The notes: generated from the letters alone by a model not told the origin. Positions 34,155-43,506 are shown, numbered from the stretch's first letter. The stretch: 46,918 nt of DNA from Pseudomonadota bacterium (GCA_018262195.1 JAGTRS010000031.1:1-46918), one strand, 5' to 3'. Translations and numbers: made by a program.

Positions 34155-35618
34155 TCAGGCAAACAGGCCGTGCAGGAACCAGCCGTCGGCGTTCCGGAAA
34201 ACCCAGGCCCACTGGCCGAGCGGGTTGCGGGCGACGAAATAGTCGCGCCGCACGTCGCCGGTCGCCTCGCCCTCATCCCACCAGCCGCTTTCCAGGCGCT
34301 CGGCCCGCGACAGCAGCTTGAGCGGCCCGTGCCATTGCGGGCTGCCGGCCCGTTCGGGCAGGGCCTGCGGGGTGGGCAGCAGCCATAGCGGGCGGGATGG
34401 ATGGCTATCGGCTGGTTTCTGGCCGACTTTCTCTTCTTTTACGGTCAACCGGAAAAAACGGCCAAAATTGAAATCCACTTCCCGCATCCCGGTCGCGCAT
34501 TCGGGCCTGTAATCGGCCACCTCGCCCAAAGCCTGCACGGCGCCTTCGCCCAGACGGGCGCGCAAGCGCTCCAGGCAGGCCAGCGTGCCCTCGCCGGCCG
34601 TGGCCTGCTCGAACAGATGGGCGCTGGCACCGGGTTTGTCGACCAGTTCGTCAGCCTGCAAGCGCAAGGCTTCGACCGATGACTTGAGCTGCAGCCGGGA
34701 AAGATGCTCGCGCAGGAGGCGGACGAAACGTCCTTCATCCGCCGCCGGTTCGGCGAAATTAAGGGCCAGCGAGGTCGGCGGCCCATCGTCATGCGTGAGT
34801 TGCAGCGAACAGCGGCGCACCAGCAACTGCCGGCCATGCAGCCAGCCGGCCAGCGCCGCGAACAGACGTTGGCCGACAAAGACCAGCGCCTCGGCATGTT
34901 CGACCCGCGACGGCAGTTCGATATCGAGGGCGAAGCTTTCCGGAAAAACGAAGGATTTTTGCGGATCGGGTAGATCGCCCCAGGCGCGCAGCAAATCATC
35001 GACCGGCCCGTTGCCGATGCGCCGCCGCAAGCCGGCGCCGGGCAACTTGCGCAGATCGCCCAGTTGTCGCAGGCCGAATGATTCCAGCCGGTTCGCAGCT
35101 TCATCGGGCCAGCCGGGAACGGCACAAGGCAAGTCGGCGAGCGCCGCCTGCATGGCCGCCGGTTCGGGATAAATTCGGGCCGCACCGGCCCGCGCCAGCC
35201 AGTTCGCCCCGAGCGGCGTCGGTGCCACCGCCCAGCGAGTCGAATAAGCCTGTTCGGTGCAACCGGCCAGCACGGCCGCCACGATGGTCTCGGCGCCACC
35301 AAACAGGCGCAGACAACCACCGATTTCGAGCAACAGCGAATCCGGCGACACCAGACTGATCGTCGGCGTGAAGCGCCCGGCCCAGCAGGCCAGGCTGTCC
35401 AGCGCCTGCTTTTCGCGGGCTTCGACGCGTTCGAAAACGCTCAGCCCGGGCTGCAGGCCCAACGCCGTCGACAGCTTCTGCCCGGCACAAACGCCAGCAG
35501 CCACCGCCTCGGCATCGCCCACCAGCACCCGCCCGCGAACGACGACCGCACTAGGCGACTGGCGCAGCGGCAGCGCCTCGATCGGCAACAAGGGAAAGTG
35601 CAGGGCCAGCCACAACAC
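34155..35618 (-). CDS. imuB: ImuB, Y-family polymerase-like mutasome protein
   Basis: The GTG start at 35618 gives 487 residues beginning (M)[15 protein letters not shown], the usual ImuB start, with GGGAG 8 bp upstream. The frame runs 38 codons further but without support. ImuB resembles DinB but lacks the catalytic acidic residues; it bridges ImuA, DnaE2 and the sliding clamp. The C-terminal end SGWWDEGEATGDVRRDYFVA and GWFLHGLFA is highly typical. It overlaps imuA by 68 bp. A dispersed repeat copy encodes the unusual segment NFGRFFRLTV in the linker ahead of the conserved RPLWLLP. Confidence 0.9.
   Translation of the reverse strand: MLWLALHFPLLPIEALPLRQSPSAVVVRGRVLVGDAEAVAAGVCAGQKLSTALGLQPGLSVFERVEAREKQALDSLACWAGRFTPTISLVSPDSLLLEIGGCLRLFGGAETIVAAVLAGCTEQAYSTRWAVAPTPLGANWLARAGAARIYPEPAAMQAALADLPCAVPGWPDEAANRLESFGLRQLGDLRKLPGAGLRRRIGNGPVDDLLRAWGDLPDPQKSFVFPESFALDIELPSRVEHAEALVFVGQRLFAALAGWLHGRQLLVRRCSLQLTHDDGPPTSLALNFAEPAADEGRFVRLLREHLSRLQLKSSVEALRLQADELVDKPGASAHLFEQATAGEGTLACLERLRARLGEGAVQALGEVADYRPECATGMREVDFNFGRFFRLTVKEEKVGQKPADSHPSRPLWLLPTPQALPERAGSPQWHGPLKLLSRAERLESGWWDEGEATGDVRRDYFVARNPLGQWAWVFRNADGWFLHGLFA
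34441..34475. repeat. Dispersed 35-bp repeat, copy 5, inside imuB
   Basis: Reads ACGGTCAACCGGAAAAAA then CGGCCAAAATTGAAATC on the plus strand, almost the consensus. On the coding strand it gives DFNFGRFFRLTV in a linker that is variable among ImuB proteins, which looks like an in-frame insertion. Confidence 0.8.
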
Positions 35619-36276
35619 GCGAAGGTCTCCCGGCAACAGGACGAGGAATGGACAAGGCGAGCGGCCGGGAAACCGGCCGACCGCGCCGCTTGATGATGCG
35701 CACCGACAAATCGCTGTCGCCAGCGACCGCATTCAACATGACCCGTAGCGGCGCCGGCGACGGCACCCCGGCGGTGACGCTCGGCCGCCACAGACAGGCG
35801 AAAACCGGTCGCCCCTCGGCCGCCACCTGCAGCCGACGCAAGGCCCGCGCATCGATGTTGGCTTCAGGCCAGGCCAGCACGCCGGCAAAGCCGCCGCTGG
35901 ACAGCAGTTGTTCGACACTCCAGCCCACGCTCTTGCCGGCCTGGACGACAACCAGTCGCTCCAGCACCACACCGGCTGCCGCCCAGGCCGGAGCATGCGG
36001 CAACCACGGCGGCGCGACCAGCGCCAGCCAGCCGCCCTCGGCCGACAAGCGGGCCAGCGCCGGCAACAGCAGGCTCATTTCGCCGACGCTGCTGCGATCG
36101 ACGAGGATTTCGGTCAGATTGCCCCGTGGCCAGCCGCCACCCGGCAATTCGGCATCGAGTTCGGCATGGCCGCTCGGGATGGCACTTTCCGGCAGCGACG
36201 CCAGCGTGTCGCCGCGCCAGACATCGCCCCGGGCCAGCACATCTGCCAAGGCAACCGGCAACGGCATCGGGGTCAT
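35551..36276 (-). CDS. imuA: ImuA, RecA-like SOS mutagenesis protein
   Basis: This 241-residue protein begins with [20 protein letters not shown] around residues 32-51, the signature of ImuA/SulA-like RecA homologues, followed by [20 protein letters not shown]. ImuA partners ImuB and DnaE2 in translesion synthesis. Its start overlaps the lexA stop by four bases, and its end overlaps imuB by 68 bp, so lexA-imuA-imuB-dnaE2 is one transcript. Confidence 0.88.
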   Translation of the reverse strand: MTPMPLPVALADVLARGDVWRGDTLASLPESAIPSGHAELDAELPGGGWPRGNLTEILVDRSSVGEMSLLLPALARLSAEGGWLALVAPPWLPHAPAWAAAGVVLERLVVVQAGKSVGWSVEQLLSSGGFAGVLAWPEANIDARALRRLQVAAEGRPVFACLWRPSVTAGVPSPAPLRVMLNAVAGDSDLSVRIIKRRGRPVSRPLALSIPRPVAGRPSRVVAGPALSLVADRGAAAAPVA

Positions 36277-36878
36277 GATAGTTTCGAGACGGCTCCGCGA
36301 ATCAGGCCGACGGCGATGCCTTCGATGGCGAATTCGACCTCTTCGGGATTGACGATGATCGGTTGGAAATCGGGATTCTCGGCGATCAGCCTGATCTGGC
36401 CGCCGCTGCGTTCGAGCCGTTTGACGGTGACTTCCTCGTCGATACGGGCGACGACGATCTGGCCGTCGCGCGCCTGGTTGGTCTTGTGCACGGCGAGCAG
36501 GTCGCCGTCGTACATGCCGATATCGATCATCGACGTGCCGCGCACCTTGAGCAGGAAATCGGCCTTGGGCGAGAACATGCTGGCATCGAAGGCATAGCGA
36601 CCCTGGACGTTTTCGACGGCAAGGATGGGCGAACCGGCGGCGACGCTGCCGATCAGCGGCAGGCCAAGCTGCTCGACGAGCCGGATGCCGCGCGCCGAGC
36701 CGGGCTCCAGCGTGATGGCGCCCTTCTTGGCCAGGGCCTTGAGGTGGTCTTCGGCCGCATTGGGCGAGGCGAAGCCGAAGGCGCTGGCGATTTCCATGCG
36801 CGTCGGTGGCGCACCGAGGACTTCCACCGTGTTTTTGATGAAATCGAGAATTTCCTGCTGACGTGGCGTGAGTTTCAT
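36273..36878 (-). CDS. lexA: LexA repressor
   Basis: This 201-residue SOS repressor has an N-terminal winged helix ([18 protein letters not shown], then [13 protein letters not shown]). The autocleavage site is Ala81-Gly82 (SVAAGSP) and the Ser-Lys dyad is Ser116 (GTSMID) and Lys153 (TVKRL), each three less than in E. coli LexA. RecA filaments trigger self-cleavage and induce the operon. GGAGG lies 6 bp before the ATG, and a perfect SOS box lies 27 bp upstream. It heads the imuA-imuB-dnaE2 operon, a known arrangement in proteobacteria. Confidence 0.95.
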   Translation of the reverse strand: MKLTPRQQEILDFIKNTVEVLGAPPTRMEIASAFGFASPNAAEDHLKALAKKGAITLEPGSARGIRLVEQLGLPLIGSVAAGSPILAVENVQGRYAFDASMFSPKADFLLKVRGTSMIDIGMYDGDLLAVHKTNQARDGQIVVARIDEEVTVKRLERSGGQIRLIAENPDFQPIIVNPEEVEFAIEGIAVGLIRGAVSKLS

Positions 36879-36904
36879 GGCCGGCCTCCGCTAAAAACCA
36901 ATGA

Positions 36905-36920
36905 CTGTATTTTTGTACAG
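36905..36920. promoter_or_regulatory. SOS box (LexA operator) of lexA-imuAB-dnaE2
   Basis: CTGTATTTTTGTACAG, a perfect CTGT-N8-ACAG palindrome, lies 27 bp upstream of the lexA start codon. It fits the E. coli-type LexA consensus and implies autoregulation. Confidence 0.9.
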
Positions 36921-36945
36921 TAACCGGTTTTTTGCAAGCGAAAAA

Positions 36946-38292
36946 TCAGGTCGGCAGATCGAAACCCTTCAGCTTGCGGTACATGTCCACGGCGTAGGAA
37001 TCGGTCATGCCGGCGACAAAATCGGCGACCTGGAGCAGGCGAATGTACGGATCGGCATCCGGCTCGCCGCCGTGGCCGAGGAACTGCGTCGGCAGCAGCT
37101 TGAGCAGCATGCGCTCGCGCGTCGTGAAGCGGGCATGCCCTGCCTTCGCCTCGACGGCATTGGTAAACAGGCCGAGCAAGGCACCGAGGACTTCGAAGCC
37201 GGCCGTTTCGATCTCCAGCGCCGGGCGTGCGGTGTAGATGGTGTCCTTGGCCAGTTTGAGGATGGCCTGCAGCGGATGGGCGATGGGCGAGTTTTCGAGC
37301 AGTTCGTCGTCAAATTCGCCGCTCAGGATGGCATCCTCGTTTTCGAGGAAGACCGCCGCGGCACTTTCGAGCAGGCAGCCGATGGCCTTGGCGCGCAGGT
37401 ATTCGAGGCGTTCCTTGGGGTCATGCAGGCGATCCAGCCGGCTGCCGTTGATCGTATTGCCGGCCAGGTCGGCGAGCAGGCATTCGGCGTCCTTGTAGGG
37501 CACGAAGCCGAGCCGGGCGGCGTCTTCGAGGTCGACGATGAGGTAGCAGGTGTCGTCCGCCACTTCGACGAGAAAGGCGAGCGGATGGCGACGCCAGGCG
37601 GTATTTGGAATTCGTTCGATTAATCCGGTTGACCGTGCCACCTGCCGGAAATTATCGACATCCTGCTGGAAGAAGCCGAATTTCTTGCCACTCTTGCCAT
37701 CCAGCTCGACCTCAAGATGCGATGGGCGCGGGTATTTGGTAAAGGTCGCCAGCACCGCGCTGGTCAGTTGCAGGCCGCCCGGGTTGGCCGGACTTTGCAG
37801 GCGGCTGACGATGCGGAAGCCCTGGGCGTTGCCCTCGTAGCGCTCGAAGTCGGCGCGCTGGGCCGGGGTGAAATCGTGCCGTTCGAGCAGGCCCGAGGTG
37901 CGGAACCACTCGCGAATCGCATCCTCGCCGGCGTGGCCGAAAGGCGGATTGCCGATGTCGTGGGCCAGGCAGGCAGCGGCAACGATCGCCCCGAAATCGC
38001 CGGATTCGACATGCTGCAGGCCGTGCCGGGCGATGATCTCGCGGCCGACCACGGCACCGAGCGAGCGACCGACGCAGCTGGCTTCGAGGCTGTGCGTCAG
38101 GCGGGTGCGCACGTAATCGCTCTTGGAGAGCGGGAAAACCTGCGTCTTGTCCTTCATGCGCCGGAAGGCGGAGGTGAAGACGATGCGGTCGTAATCCTGC
38201 TGGAAGGCCGTGCGCTCCGCCGTACCGGGCGCCTTGCCGGCCCCCAGTCGTTCGCTCGACAGCAGTTTTTCCCAGACTTTTCGTTTGCCCAT
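36946..38292 (-). CDS. dgt: Deoxyguanosinetriphosphate triphosphohydrolase-like protein (dNTPase)
   Basis: This 448-residue HD-domain protein has RTRLTHSLEASCVGRSLG (first His), ACLAHDIGNPPFGHAGE (the HD pair) and a further metal-binding Asp in VEVADDTCYLIVDLEDA. It hydrolyses dNTPs to nucleosides and triphosphate. The N-terminal FQQDYDRIVFTSAFRRMKDK is typical. It ends 26 bp from the lexA SOS box, on the same strand and upstream of lexA, but is separated from it by the lexA promoter. A partial copy of the dispersed repeat (12-bp core CCGGTTGACCGT) lies in the gene at about 37626. Confidence 0.9.
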   Translation of the reverse strand: MGKRKVWEKLLSSERLGAGKAPGTAERTAFQQDYDRIVFTSAFRRMKDKTQVFPLSKSDYVRTRLTHSLEASCVGRSLGAVVGREIIARHGLQHVESGDFGAIVAAACLAHDIGNPPFGHAGEDAIREWFRTSGLLERHDFTPAQRADFERYEGNAQGFRIVSRLQSPANPGGLQLTSAVLATFTKYPRPSHLEVELDGKSGKKFGFFQQDVDNFRQVARSTGLIERIPNTAWRRHPLAFLVEVADDTCYLIVDLEDAARLGFVPYKDAECLLADLAGNTINGSRLDRLHDPKERLEYLRAKAIGCLLESAAAVFLENEDAILSGEFDDELLENSPIAHPLQAILKLAKDTIYTARPALEIETAGFEVLGALLGLFTNAVEAKAGHARFTTRERMLLKLLPTQFLGHGGEPDADPYIRLLQVADFVAGMTDSYAVDMYRKLKGFDLPT

Positions 38293-38327
38293 GCTCTTTG
38301 GTTTCGACGATGCGATGGGCTGCGAGT

Positions 38328-38738
38328 TTACTCTGCTTCGAGCGAAGCCCGCACGTGATCAGGCAAAGGCACCGATTTTCCGGTCTGCGTATCCATCCAC
38401 ACCACCTTGGCGGCGCCCTCGGCATAAACACGATCATCGCCTTCGATGCGCATCTCGACATAGGTCTGGCAGCTGGAGCGGCCGATGGCGCCGACGAAGG
38501 TCCGTACCTCGACGCTTCCCGGATAGGTCATCGGAATCAGGAAGGTGCAGCTGGCGTTGATGATGACCGGTCCCTCGCCGCCCGGGCGGACCGGGACTTT
38601 CATGTCCTCGATCCACTCGACGCGCGCCTGCTCCATGTAACGGAAATACACCGTGTTATTGACGTGCCCGTAGGCGTCCATGTCGCCCCAGCGGATCGGC
38701 ATCTTCGTGACGTGGATAAGCTTCTTCTTGTGTTCCAT
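38328..38738 (-). CDS. Acyl-CoA thioesterase of the 4-hydroxybenzoyl-CoA thioesterase (hotdog) family
   Basis: The ATG at 38738 (MEHKKKLIHVTK) gives 136 residues; an upstream TTG at 38768 is possible but has no ribosome site. The active-site segment RWGDMDAYGHVNNTVYFRYM contains the catalytic Asp of the 4HBT/YbgC subgroup. It cleaves acyl-CoA thioesters in the cytoplasm; the substrate is unknown. It lies 35 bp upstream of dgt, on the same strand, and divergent from the ETF-QO gene, with about 87 bp between starts. Confidence 0.85.
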   Translation of the reverse strand: MEHKKKLIHVTKMPIRWGDMDAYGHVNNTVYFRYMEQARVEWIEDMKVPVRPGGEGPVIINASCTFLIPMTYPGSVEVRTFVGAIGRSSCQTYVEMRIEGDDRVYAEGAAKVVWMDTQTGKSVPLPDHVRASLEAE

Positions 38739-38825
38739 ATGCGTGAATACTAGAGTGGTGTTGATCAAAGTATCACCATACTGTACCGTATTGAAATCAA
38801 GCTAACAATAAATCTAGGAGACATC

Positions 38826-40472
38826 ATGGAACGCGAATCCATGGAATTCGACGTCGTCATCGTCGGTGGCGGCCCGGCTGGCCTGGCTTCAGCCATTCGC
38901 CTCAAGCAGCTGGCAGTGGAAAAGGGAACCGATCTGGGCGTCTGCCTGATCGAAAAAGGGGCTGAAATCGGCGCCCATATTCTTTCCGGCGCCGTCATGG
39001 ACCCGCGCGCCCTGAATGAATTGCTGCCCAACTGGCAAGCCGACGGTGCGCCGCTCAACGCCCCTGTCTCCGAAGACCGTTTCTTCATCCTCACCGAAAA
39101 CGGCGCCACCAAGGTGCCGAACAGCCTGTTGCCGGACTGCTTCCACAACGAAGGCAATTACGTCATTTCGCTCGGCAATCTCTGTCGCTGGCTCGGCGAG
39201 CAGGCCGAAGCGCTGGGCGTCGAGATCTACCCCGGCTTTGCCGGTGCCGAAGTGCTGTTCGACGAAAACGGCGCCGTCAAGGGCGTGGCGACCGGCGACA
39301 TGGGCCGCCTGCACGATGGCTCCGAAGGCCCGAATTTCCAGCCAGGCATGGAACTGCACGGCAAATACACCTTCTTCGCCGAAGGCTGCCGCGGCCATCT
39401 CGGCAAGCAGCTTGAGGCCCAATTCAACCTGCGCGACGGCGTCGATCCGCAAACCTACGGCATCGGCCTCAAGGAACTCTGGGAAATCCAGCCCGACAAG
39501 CATCAGCTCGGCCTGGTCATTCACAGCGGCGGCTGGCCGATGCAGCCGGACACCTACGGCGGCGGCTTCCTCTACCACCTGGAAAACAACCAGATCGCCG
39601 TCGGTTTCGTCGTCGGCCTCGGCTACAGCAACCCGCACCTGTCGCCCTACGAGGAATTCCAGCGTTTCAAGACGCACCCGGAAATCCGCAAGTTCCTCGA
39701 AGGCGGCAAGCGTATCGCCTACGGTGCCCGCGCCCTGGCGGCCGGCGGCCTGCAATCGCTGCCCAAACTGACTTTCCCGGGCGGCGTGCTGGTTGGCGAC
39801 GATGCCGGTTTCCTCAACGCGGCGCGCATCAAGGGCTCGCATTGCGCCATCAAGACCGGCGCGCTGGCCGCCGAAGCCTGTTTCGAAGCACTGGCCGCCG
39901 AACGCCAGCGCGACGAATTGACCGCCTATCCTGAGTTGTTTAAAAACAGTTGGTTACACGACGAACTTCATAAATCACGTAACTTCAAACCGTGGATGAA
40001 CAAGGGCCTGAAACTGGGCTCCCTGATGTTCGGCATCGACCAGGTGCTGCTGCGCGGCAAGGCGCCGTGGACCCTGCACAACACCAAGCCGGATCACGCC
40101 AAATTGAAACCTGCCGCCGAGTGCGAGCCGATTGTTTATCCGAAACCGGACGGCGTCATCACCTTCGACCGCCTGTCCTCGGTCTTCCTGTCCAGCACCA
40201 ATCACGAGGAAGATCAGCCCTGCCACCTGCAATTGAAGGATGCCAGCGTGCCGATCACCGTCAATCTGGCGCAATACGATGCCCCGGAGCAGCGTTTCTG
40301 CCCGGCCGGCGTCTATGAAATCCTGCGCGACGAAAGCGGTGCCAACCCGCGTTTGCAGATCAATGCGCAGAACTGCGTGCATTGCAAGACCTGCGATATC
40401 AAGGATCCGACCCAGAATATCAACTGGGTGGTGCCGCAAGGCGGCGAAGGCCCGACCTACCCGAATATGTAA
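38826..40472 (+). CDS. etfD: Electron transfer flavoprotein-ubiquinone oxidoreductase (ETF-QO)
   Basis: This 548-residue membrane-associated flavoprotein has the FAD motif VIVGGGPAGLASA at residues 11-23. The quinone-binding and second FAD region has VGDDAGFLNAARIKGSH, and the C-terminal [4Fe-4S] ligands are CPAGVY and NCVHCKTCDIKDP. It passes electrons from ETF, reduced by acyl-CoA dehydrogenases, to ubiquinone. An AGGAG lies 6 bp before the start. It is a standalone housekeeping gene here, with no etfAB nearby. Confidence 0.95.
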   Translation: MERESMEFDVVIVGGGPAGLASAIRLKQLAVEKGTDLGVCLIEKGAEIGAHILSGAVMDPRALNELLPNWQADGAPLNAPVSEDRFFILTENGATKVPNSLLPDCFHNEGNYVISLGNLCRWLGEQAEALGVEIYPGFAGAEVLFDENGAVKGVATGDMGRLHDGSEGPNFQPGMELHGKYTFFAEGCRGHLGKQLEAQFNLRDGVDPQTYGIGLKELWEIQPDKHQLGLVIHSGGWPMQPDTYGGGFLYHLENNQIAVGFVVGLGYSNPHLSPYEEFQRFKTHPEIRKFLEGGKRIAYGARALAAGGLQSLPKLTFPGGVLVGDDAGFLNAARIKGSHCAIKTGALAAEACFEALAAERQRDELTAYPELFKNSWLHDELHKSRNFKPWMNKGLKLGSLMFGIDQVLLRGKAPWTLHNTKPDHAKLKPAAECEPIVYPKPDGVITFDRLSSVFLSSTNHEEDQPCHLQLKDASVPITVNLAQYDAPEQRFCPAGVYEILRDESGANPRLQINAQNCVHCKTCDIKDPTQNINWVVPQGGEGPTYPNM

Positions 40473-40523
40473 GCCCGGATCGGGAAAGCTCGTTCGCATG
40501 CCGCGAATCGGCCTTTCCCGGTT

Positions 40524-40529
40524 TATAAT
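40524..40529 (+). promoter_or_regulatory. Probable -10 box of fabI
   Basis: A perfect TATAAT lies 31 bp upstream of the fabI start. No good -35 is present at 16-18 bp, so the promoter may rely on extended -10 contacts or an activator. Confidence 0.5.
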
Positions 40530-40560
40530 TCCGCGGCTAACCCCTTAGGGAGAACAACAC

Positions 40561-41358
40561 ATGGGCTTTCTCGCCGACAAAAAAATTCTGATCACCGGTC
40601 TGCTGTCCAAGCACTCCATTGCCTATGGCATCGCCAAGGCCTGCCACCGTGAAGGCGCCCAGCTCGCCTTCACCTACCAGAACGAGCGTTTCGAGGATCG
40701 CATCAAGAAGTTCGCCGCCGAATTCGGCAGCGACATCACGATTCCGGTCGATGTCGCCAGCGACGAGCAAATCGACAACCTGTTCGTCGAACTCGCCAAG
40801 CGCTGGGACGGTCTGGACGGCCTGGTTCACTCCATCGCCTACGCCCCGACCGAAGCCATCGAAGGCGACTTCCTGAACGGCATTTCGCGCGAAGCCTTCC
40901 GCATCGCCCACGAAATTTCGTCGTACAGCTACCCGGCGCTGGTCAAGGCTGCGCGTCCGATGATGCAGGGTCGCAAGAGCGCCGCGCTGGCCCTCTCCTA
41001 CCTCGGCGCCGAGCGCACCATGCCCAACTACAACACCATGGGTCTGGCCAAGGCCAGCCTCGAGGCTGCCACGCGTTACCTGGCCTTCTGCCTCGGCCCT
41101 GAAGGCATTCGCGCCAACGCCATTTCCGCCGGCCCGATCAAGACGCTCGCCGCGTCCGGCATCGGCAACTTCGGCAAGCTGCTCGCCTACAACTCGCACA
41201 ATGCCCCGCTGCGTCGCAACGTGACCATCGAGGAAGTCGGCAACGCCGCCGCCTTCATGCTGTCCGATCTGGCCAGCGGCATCACTGGCGAAATCCTCTA
41301 CGTCGACGGCGGCATGAACACCACCGCCCTCGGCAACGCGGACCCGCTGCCGGCCTGA
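40561..41358 (+). CDS. fabI: Enoyl-[acyl-carrier-protein] reductase, NADH-dependent (FabI)
   Basis: This 265-residue short-chain dehydrogenase-like enzyme catalyses the last step of each fatty acid elongation round. The catalytic residues Tyr147, Tyr157 and Lys164 ([10 protein letters not shown]) are each one more than in E. coli FabI (146, 156, 163). The cofactor motif [13 protein letters not shown] and the C-terminal DGGMNTTAL are typical. AGGGAG lies 8 bp before the ATG. It is followed by a repeat copy and a terminator, so it is monocistronic. Confidence 0.96.
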   Translation: MGFLADKKILITGLLSKHSIAYGIAKACHREGAQLAFTYQNERFEDRIKKFAAEFGSDITIPVDVASDEQIDNLFVELAKRWDGLDGLVHSIAYAPTEAIEGDFLNGISREAFRIAHEISSYSYPALVKAARPMMQGRKSAALALSYLGAERTMPNYNTMGLAKASLEAATRYLAFCLGPEGIRANAISAGPIKTLAASGIGNFGKLLAYNSHNAPLRRNVTIEEVGNAAAFMLSDLASGITGEILYVDGGMNTTALGNADPLPA

Positions 41359-41383
41359 TCACTTTCCTTCCGGACAGGCTTTG

Positions 41384-41420
41384 ACGGTCTACCGGAAAAA
41401 ACGGCCAAAATCGAAAAACG
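41384..41420. repeat. Dispersed 35-bp repeat, copy 6, between fabI and its terminator
   Basis: Reads ACGGTCTACCGGAAAAAA then CGGCCAAAATCGAAAAACG on the plus strand. Its tail runs directly into the terminator stem, as at copy 8 (46011). Confidence 0.85.
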
Positions 41421-41454
41421 CCAGCCCGGCACCACCGGACTGGCGTTTTGTTTT
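41417..41454 (+). terminator. Rho-independent terminator of fabI
   Basis: Stem AACGCCAG/CTGGCGTT with an inner CCGG pairing, followed by TTGTTTT on the plus strand, about 60 bp after the fabI stop. Confidence 0.85.
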
Positions 41455-41477
41455 GGCGGCGGCCCCGCCTTTCAGGC

Positions 41478-41502
41478 AAAAAAAAGCGGGCTGCAGCCCG
41501 CT
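41478..41502 (-). terminator. Rho-independent terminator of ppiD
   Basis: A perfect palindrome AGCGGGCTGCAGCCCGCT is followed on the minus strand by a run of eight T. It lies 22 bp after the ppiD stop. Confidence 0.88.
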
Positions 41503-41523
41503 TGATGTGCCGTCAGGTGAGAA

Positions 41524-43410
41524 TTACTTCTCCTTGGCCTCCAGGGCGGCCTGATTGACTTCCACCTTGTAACGGCTGCGCAGCGCGGCCAGATAAAGCT
41601 GGACGTCTTCCTTGGCCACCAGGTTGCCGAGTTGCTTGAGCATGCCCTGACGGGTCGCCTCGTTCAACTGTTCGCCCGGCTGCACCTTGCTCAGCTTGTA
41701 CAGCGCATAGCCGCTACCCGGCAGTTCGACGCCGGCGTAGGACGGCAACTTGCTGGTATCCATGCGGAAAATAGTCTGTCCAGCGGCCGGAGCCAGTTGG
41801 CGGGCATCCATGCGTGAAACGAGCTTGGCGGTGCCCCAGGTCAGCTTGTCGTCGCCCTTCTTCAGCGCTTCCAGGCGGGCCTCGCCGTCCTTGGCGGCCA
41901 GGGCCTGGGCTTCCTTGCTCCTGAGCAGGTTCTCGATGTTGGCCTTGACGCCGTCGAAGGGCTGCAGGGCCTTGGCCTTGTAATCGACGAGACGGGCGGC
42001 AACCAGGGTGTTGGCAGCGATTTCGACGGCCTCGGTATTGCGGCGATTCTTGACCGAATCGTCCGAGAACAAGGCGGCCATCAGCTTTTCATTGCCCAGC
42101 ACGCCATTGGCCGGATTGGCCTGACGCCCCAGCCAGTCGGAGGTCTTGACGGTCAGCTTGAACTTCTCGGCAACCGGCTTCAGGCTGTCCGGCTGTTCGT
42201 AAACGATGTTGCTGAAGGCTTCAGCGGCCTCGGCAAACTTGCGTGAGCCAGCCGACTTCTTCAACTCGCTCTCGATCTCGCCACGCACCTCGGCCAGCGG
42301 CTTTTCCTTGGCGGCGTGGATGCCGGTGAGCTTGATGATGTGGAAACCGAAATCGGATTCGACCACGCCGGAAATCTCGCCTTCCTTGAGGCTCATGGTG
42401 GCGTCCTCGAAGGACTTGACCATGGCGCCGCGACCAAAGAAACCGAGGTCGCCGCCCTTGGAAGCGGAACCGGGGTCGTCGGAATTCTTCTTGGCCAGAT
42501 CGGCAAAGGCAGCCGGATTCTTGCGGATTTCGGCGAGCACCTCTTCGGCCTTGGCTTTCGCCTTGTCCTTGCCGAGCTTCTCGGAGGCGATCAGGATGTG
42601 GCTGGCGCGACGCTCTTCCGGCACCTGGAAGCGATCCTTGTGGCCGTCGTACCAGGCCTTGATTTCGGCGTCGGTGACGGCGAGCTGGCTGGCGATGGCG
42701 TCCATCGACAACACGACGTATTCGGCCTTGGCCTGCTCCGGCAGTTCGAACTGCTTGGCGTTCTCGTCGTAGAACTTCTTCGCGGCATCGTCGGCCAGCT
42801 TGATCTTGCCGAGGTAGGTGTCGAGATTCAGGCGGTATTCCATGACCTCGCGCTTCTCGGTCTGCAGGGCCAGCAGGCGGTCGGCGACCGTGCGCGAGAC
42901 AACGCCGGACTGGCCAATGGCACCGGCCAGTTGCTGCAGCGTCAGATCCTGGCGCAGCTGCGCCTCGAACCCGGCCGGCGACATGCCCTGACCGCGCAGC
43001 GCCGCTTCGTAGCGCTCAACCGAGAACTTGCCGTCGACCTTGAAGGCGTCGATGGCGCCGATGGCCTGACGCACGGCGTTGTCGCCGGCGAACATGTGCT
43101 TCTTGCTGGCTTCAACCAGGAGCAGGCGCTGGTTGATCAGGTCGTCGAGGACCGCCTTGCGCGCTTCGGGATTGTCCAGCATCTTGGGATCGAACTGGCC
43201 GCCCAGCTGGGTACGCAGGCGCTCCTGCTGCTCGCGCAGGGTCTGCTGGAACTGCTGCTGGGTGATCTTGATGTCGCCAATCGTCGCGACGTCGCCACCG
43301 GAGCCGTCGTTACGCATATAGGACTCAACGCCGAAGAAGGCAAACGGCAGCGTGATCAGCGCCAGAAAGACCTGGACGATTCTTTTATTGTTGCGGACTG
43401 CGTCGAACAT
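41524..43410 (-). CDS. ppiD: Periplasmic folding chaperone / peptidyl-prolyl isomerase PpiD
   Basis: This 628-residue protein is anchored by one N-terminal helix (residues about 12-30, VFLALITLPFAFFGV). A SurA-like N-domain follows (MLDNPEARKAVLDDLINQRL), then a parvulin domain at about residues 265-365 (RRASHILIAS, GGDLGFFGRGAMVKSFEDA, VVESDFGFHIIKLTGI) and a C-terminal region. It helps fold newly exported proteins near the Sec translocon. It is a single gene between fabI and the MocR-type regulator, with its own terminator. Confidence 0.93.
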   Translation of the reverse strand: MFDAVRNNKRIVQVFLALITLPFAFFGVESYMRNDGSGGDVATIGDIKITQQQFQQTLREQQERLRTQLGGQFDPKMLDNPEARKAVLDDLINQRLLLVEASKKHMFAGDNAVRQAIGAIDAFKVDGKFSVERYEAALRGQGMSPAGFEAQLRQDLTLQQLAGAIGQSGVVSRTVADRLLALQTEKREVMEYRLNLDTYLGKIKLADDAAKKFYDENAKQFELPEQAKAEYVVLSMDAIASQLAVTDAEIKAWYDGHKDRFQVPEERRASHILIASEKLGKDKAKAKAEEVLAEIRKNPAAFADLAKKNSDDPGSASKGGDLGFFGRGAMVKSFEDATMSLKEGEISGVVESDFGFHIIKLTGIHAAKEKPLAEVRGEIESELKKSAGSRKFAEAAEAFSNIVYEQPDSLKPVAEKFKLTVKTSDWLGRQANPANGVLGNEKLMAALFSDDSVKNRRNTEAVEIAANTLVAARLVDYKAKALQPFDGVKANIENLLRSKEAQALAAKDGEARLEALKKGDDKLTWGTAKLVSRMDARQLAPAAGQTIFRMDTSKLPSYAGVELPGSGYALYKLSKVQPGEQLNEATRQGMLKQLGNLVAKEDVQLYLAALRSRYKVEVNQAALEAKEK

Positions 43411-43506
43411 GAGGAGAAAAATCCTTCGAATGCGTTCAAAAAGGCAAAGTCAGCTTGCCCAAAAAGGGTGAATGATACCGTAGTTTTCGCGCCCGATTTT
43501 GATGCT

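Noticed and set aside
37613..37650. Ninth copy of the dispersed repeat inside dgt
   Set aside because: Only the 12-bp core CCGGTTGACCGT matches; the A-run and GGCCAAAA block are absent, so a chance match cannot be excluded.
38769..38790. Possible SOS or MocR site at TACTGTACCG upstream of the ETF-QO gene
   Set aside because: Only one half-site is present and no ACAG or TACAGTT partner lies at the right distance.
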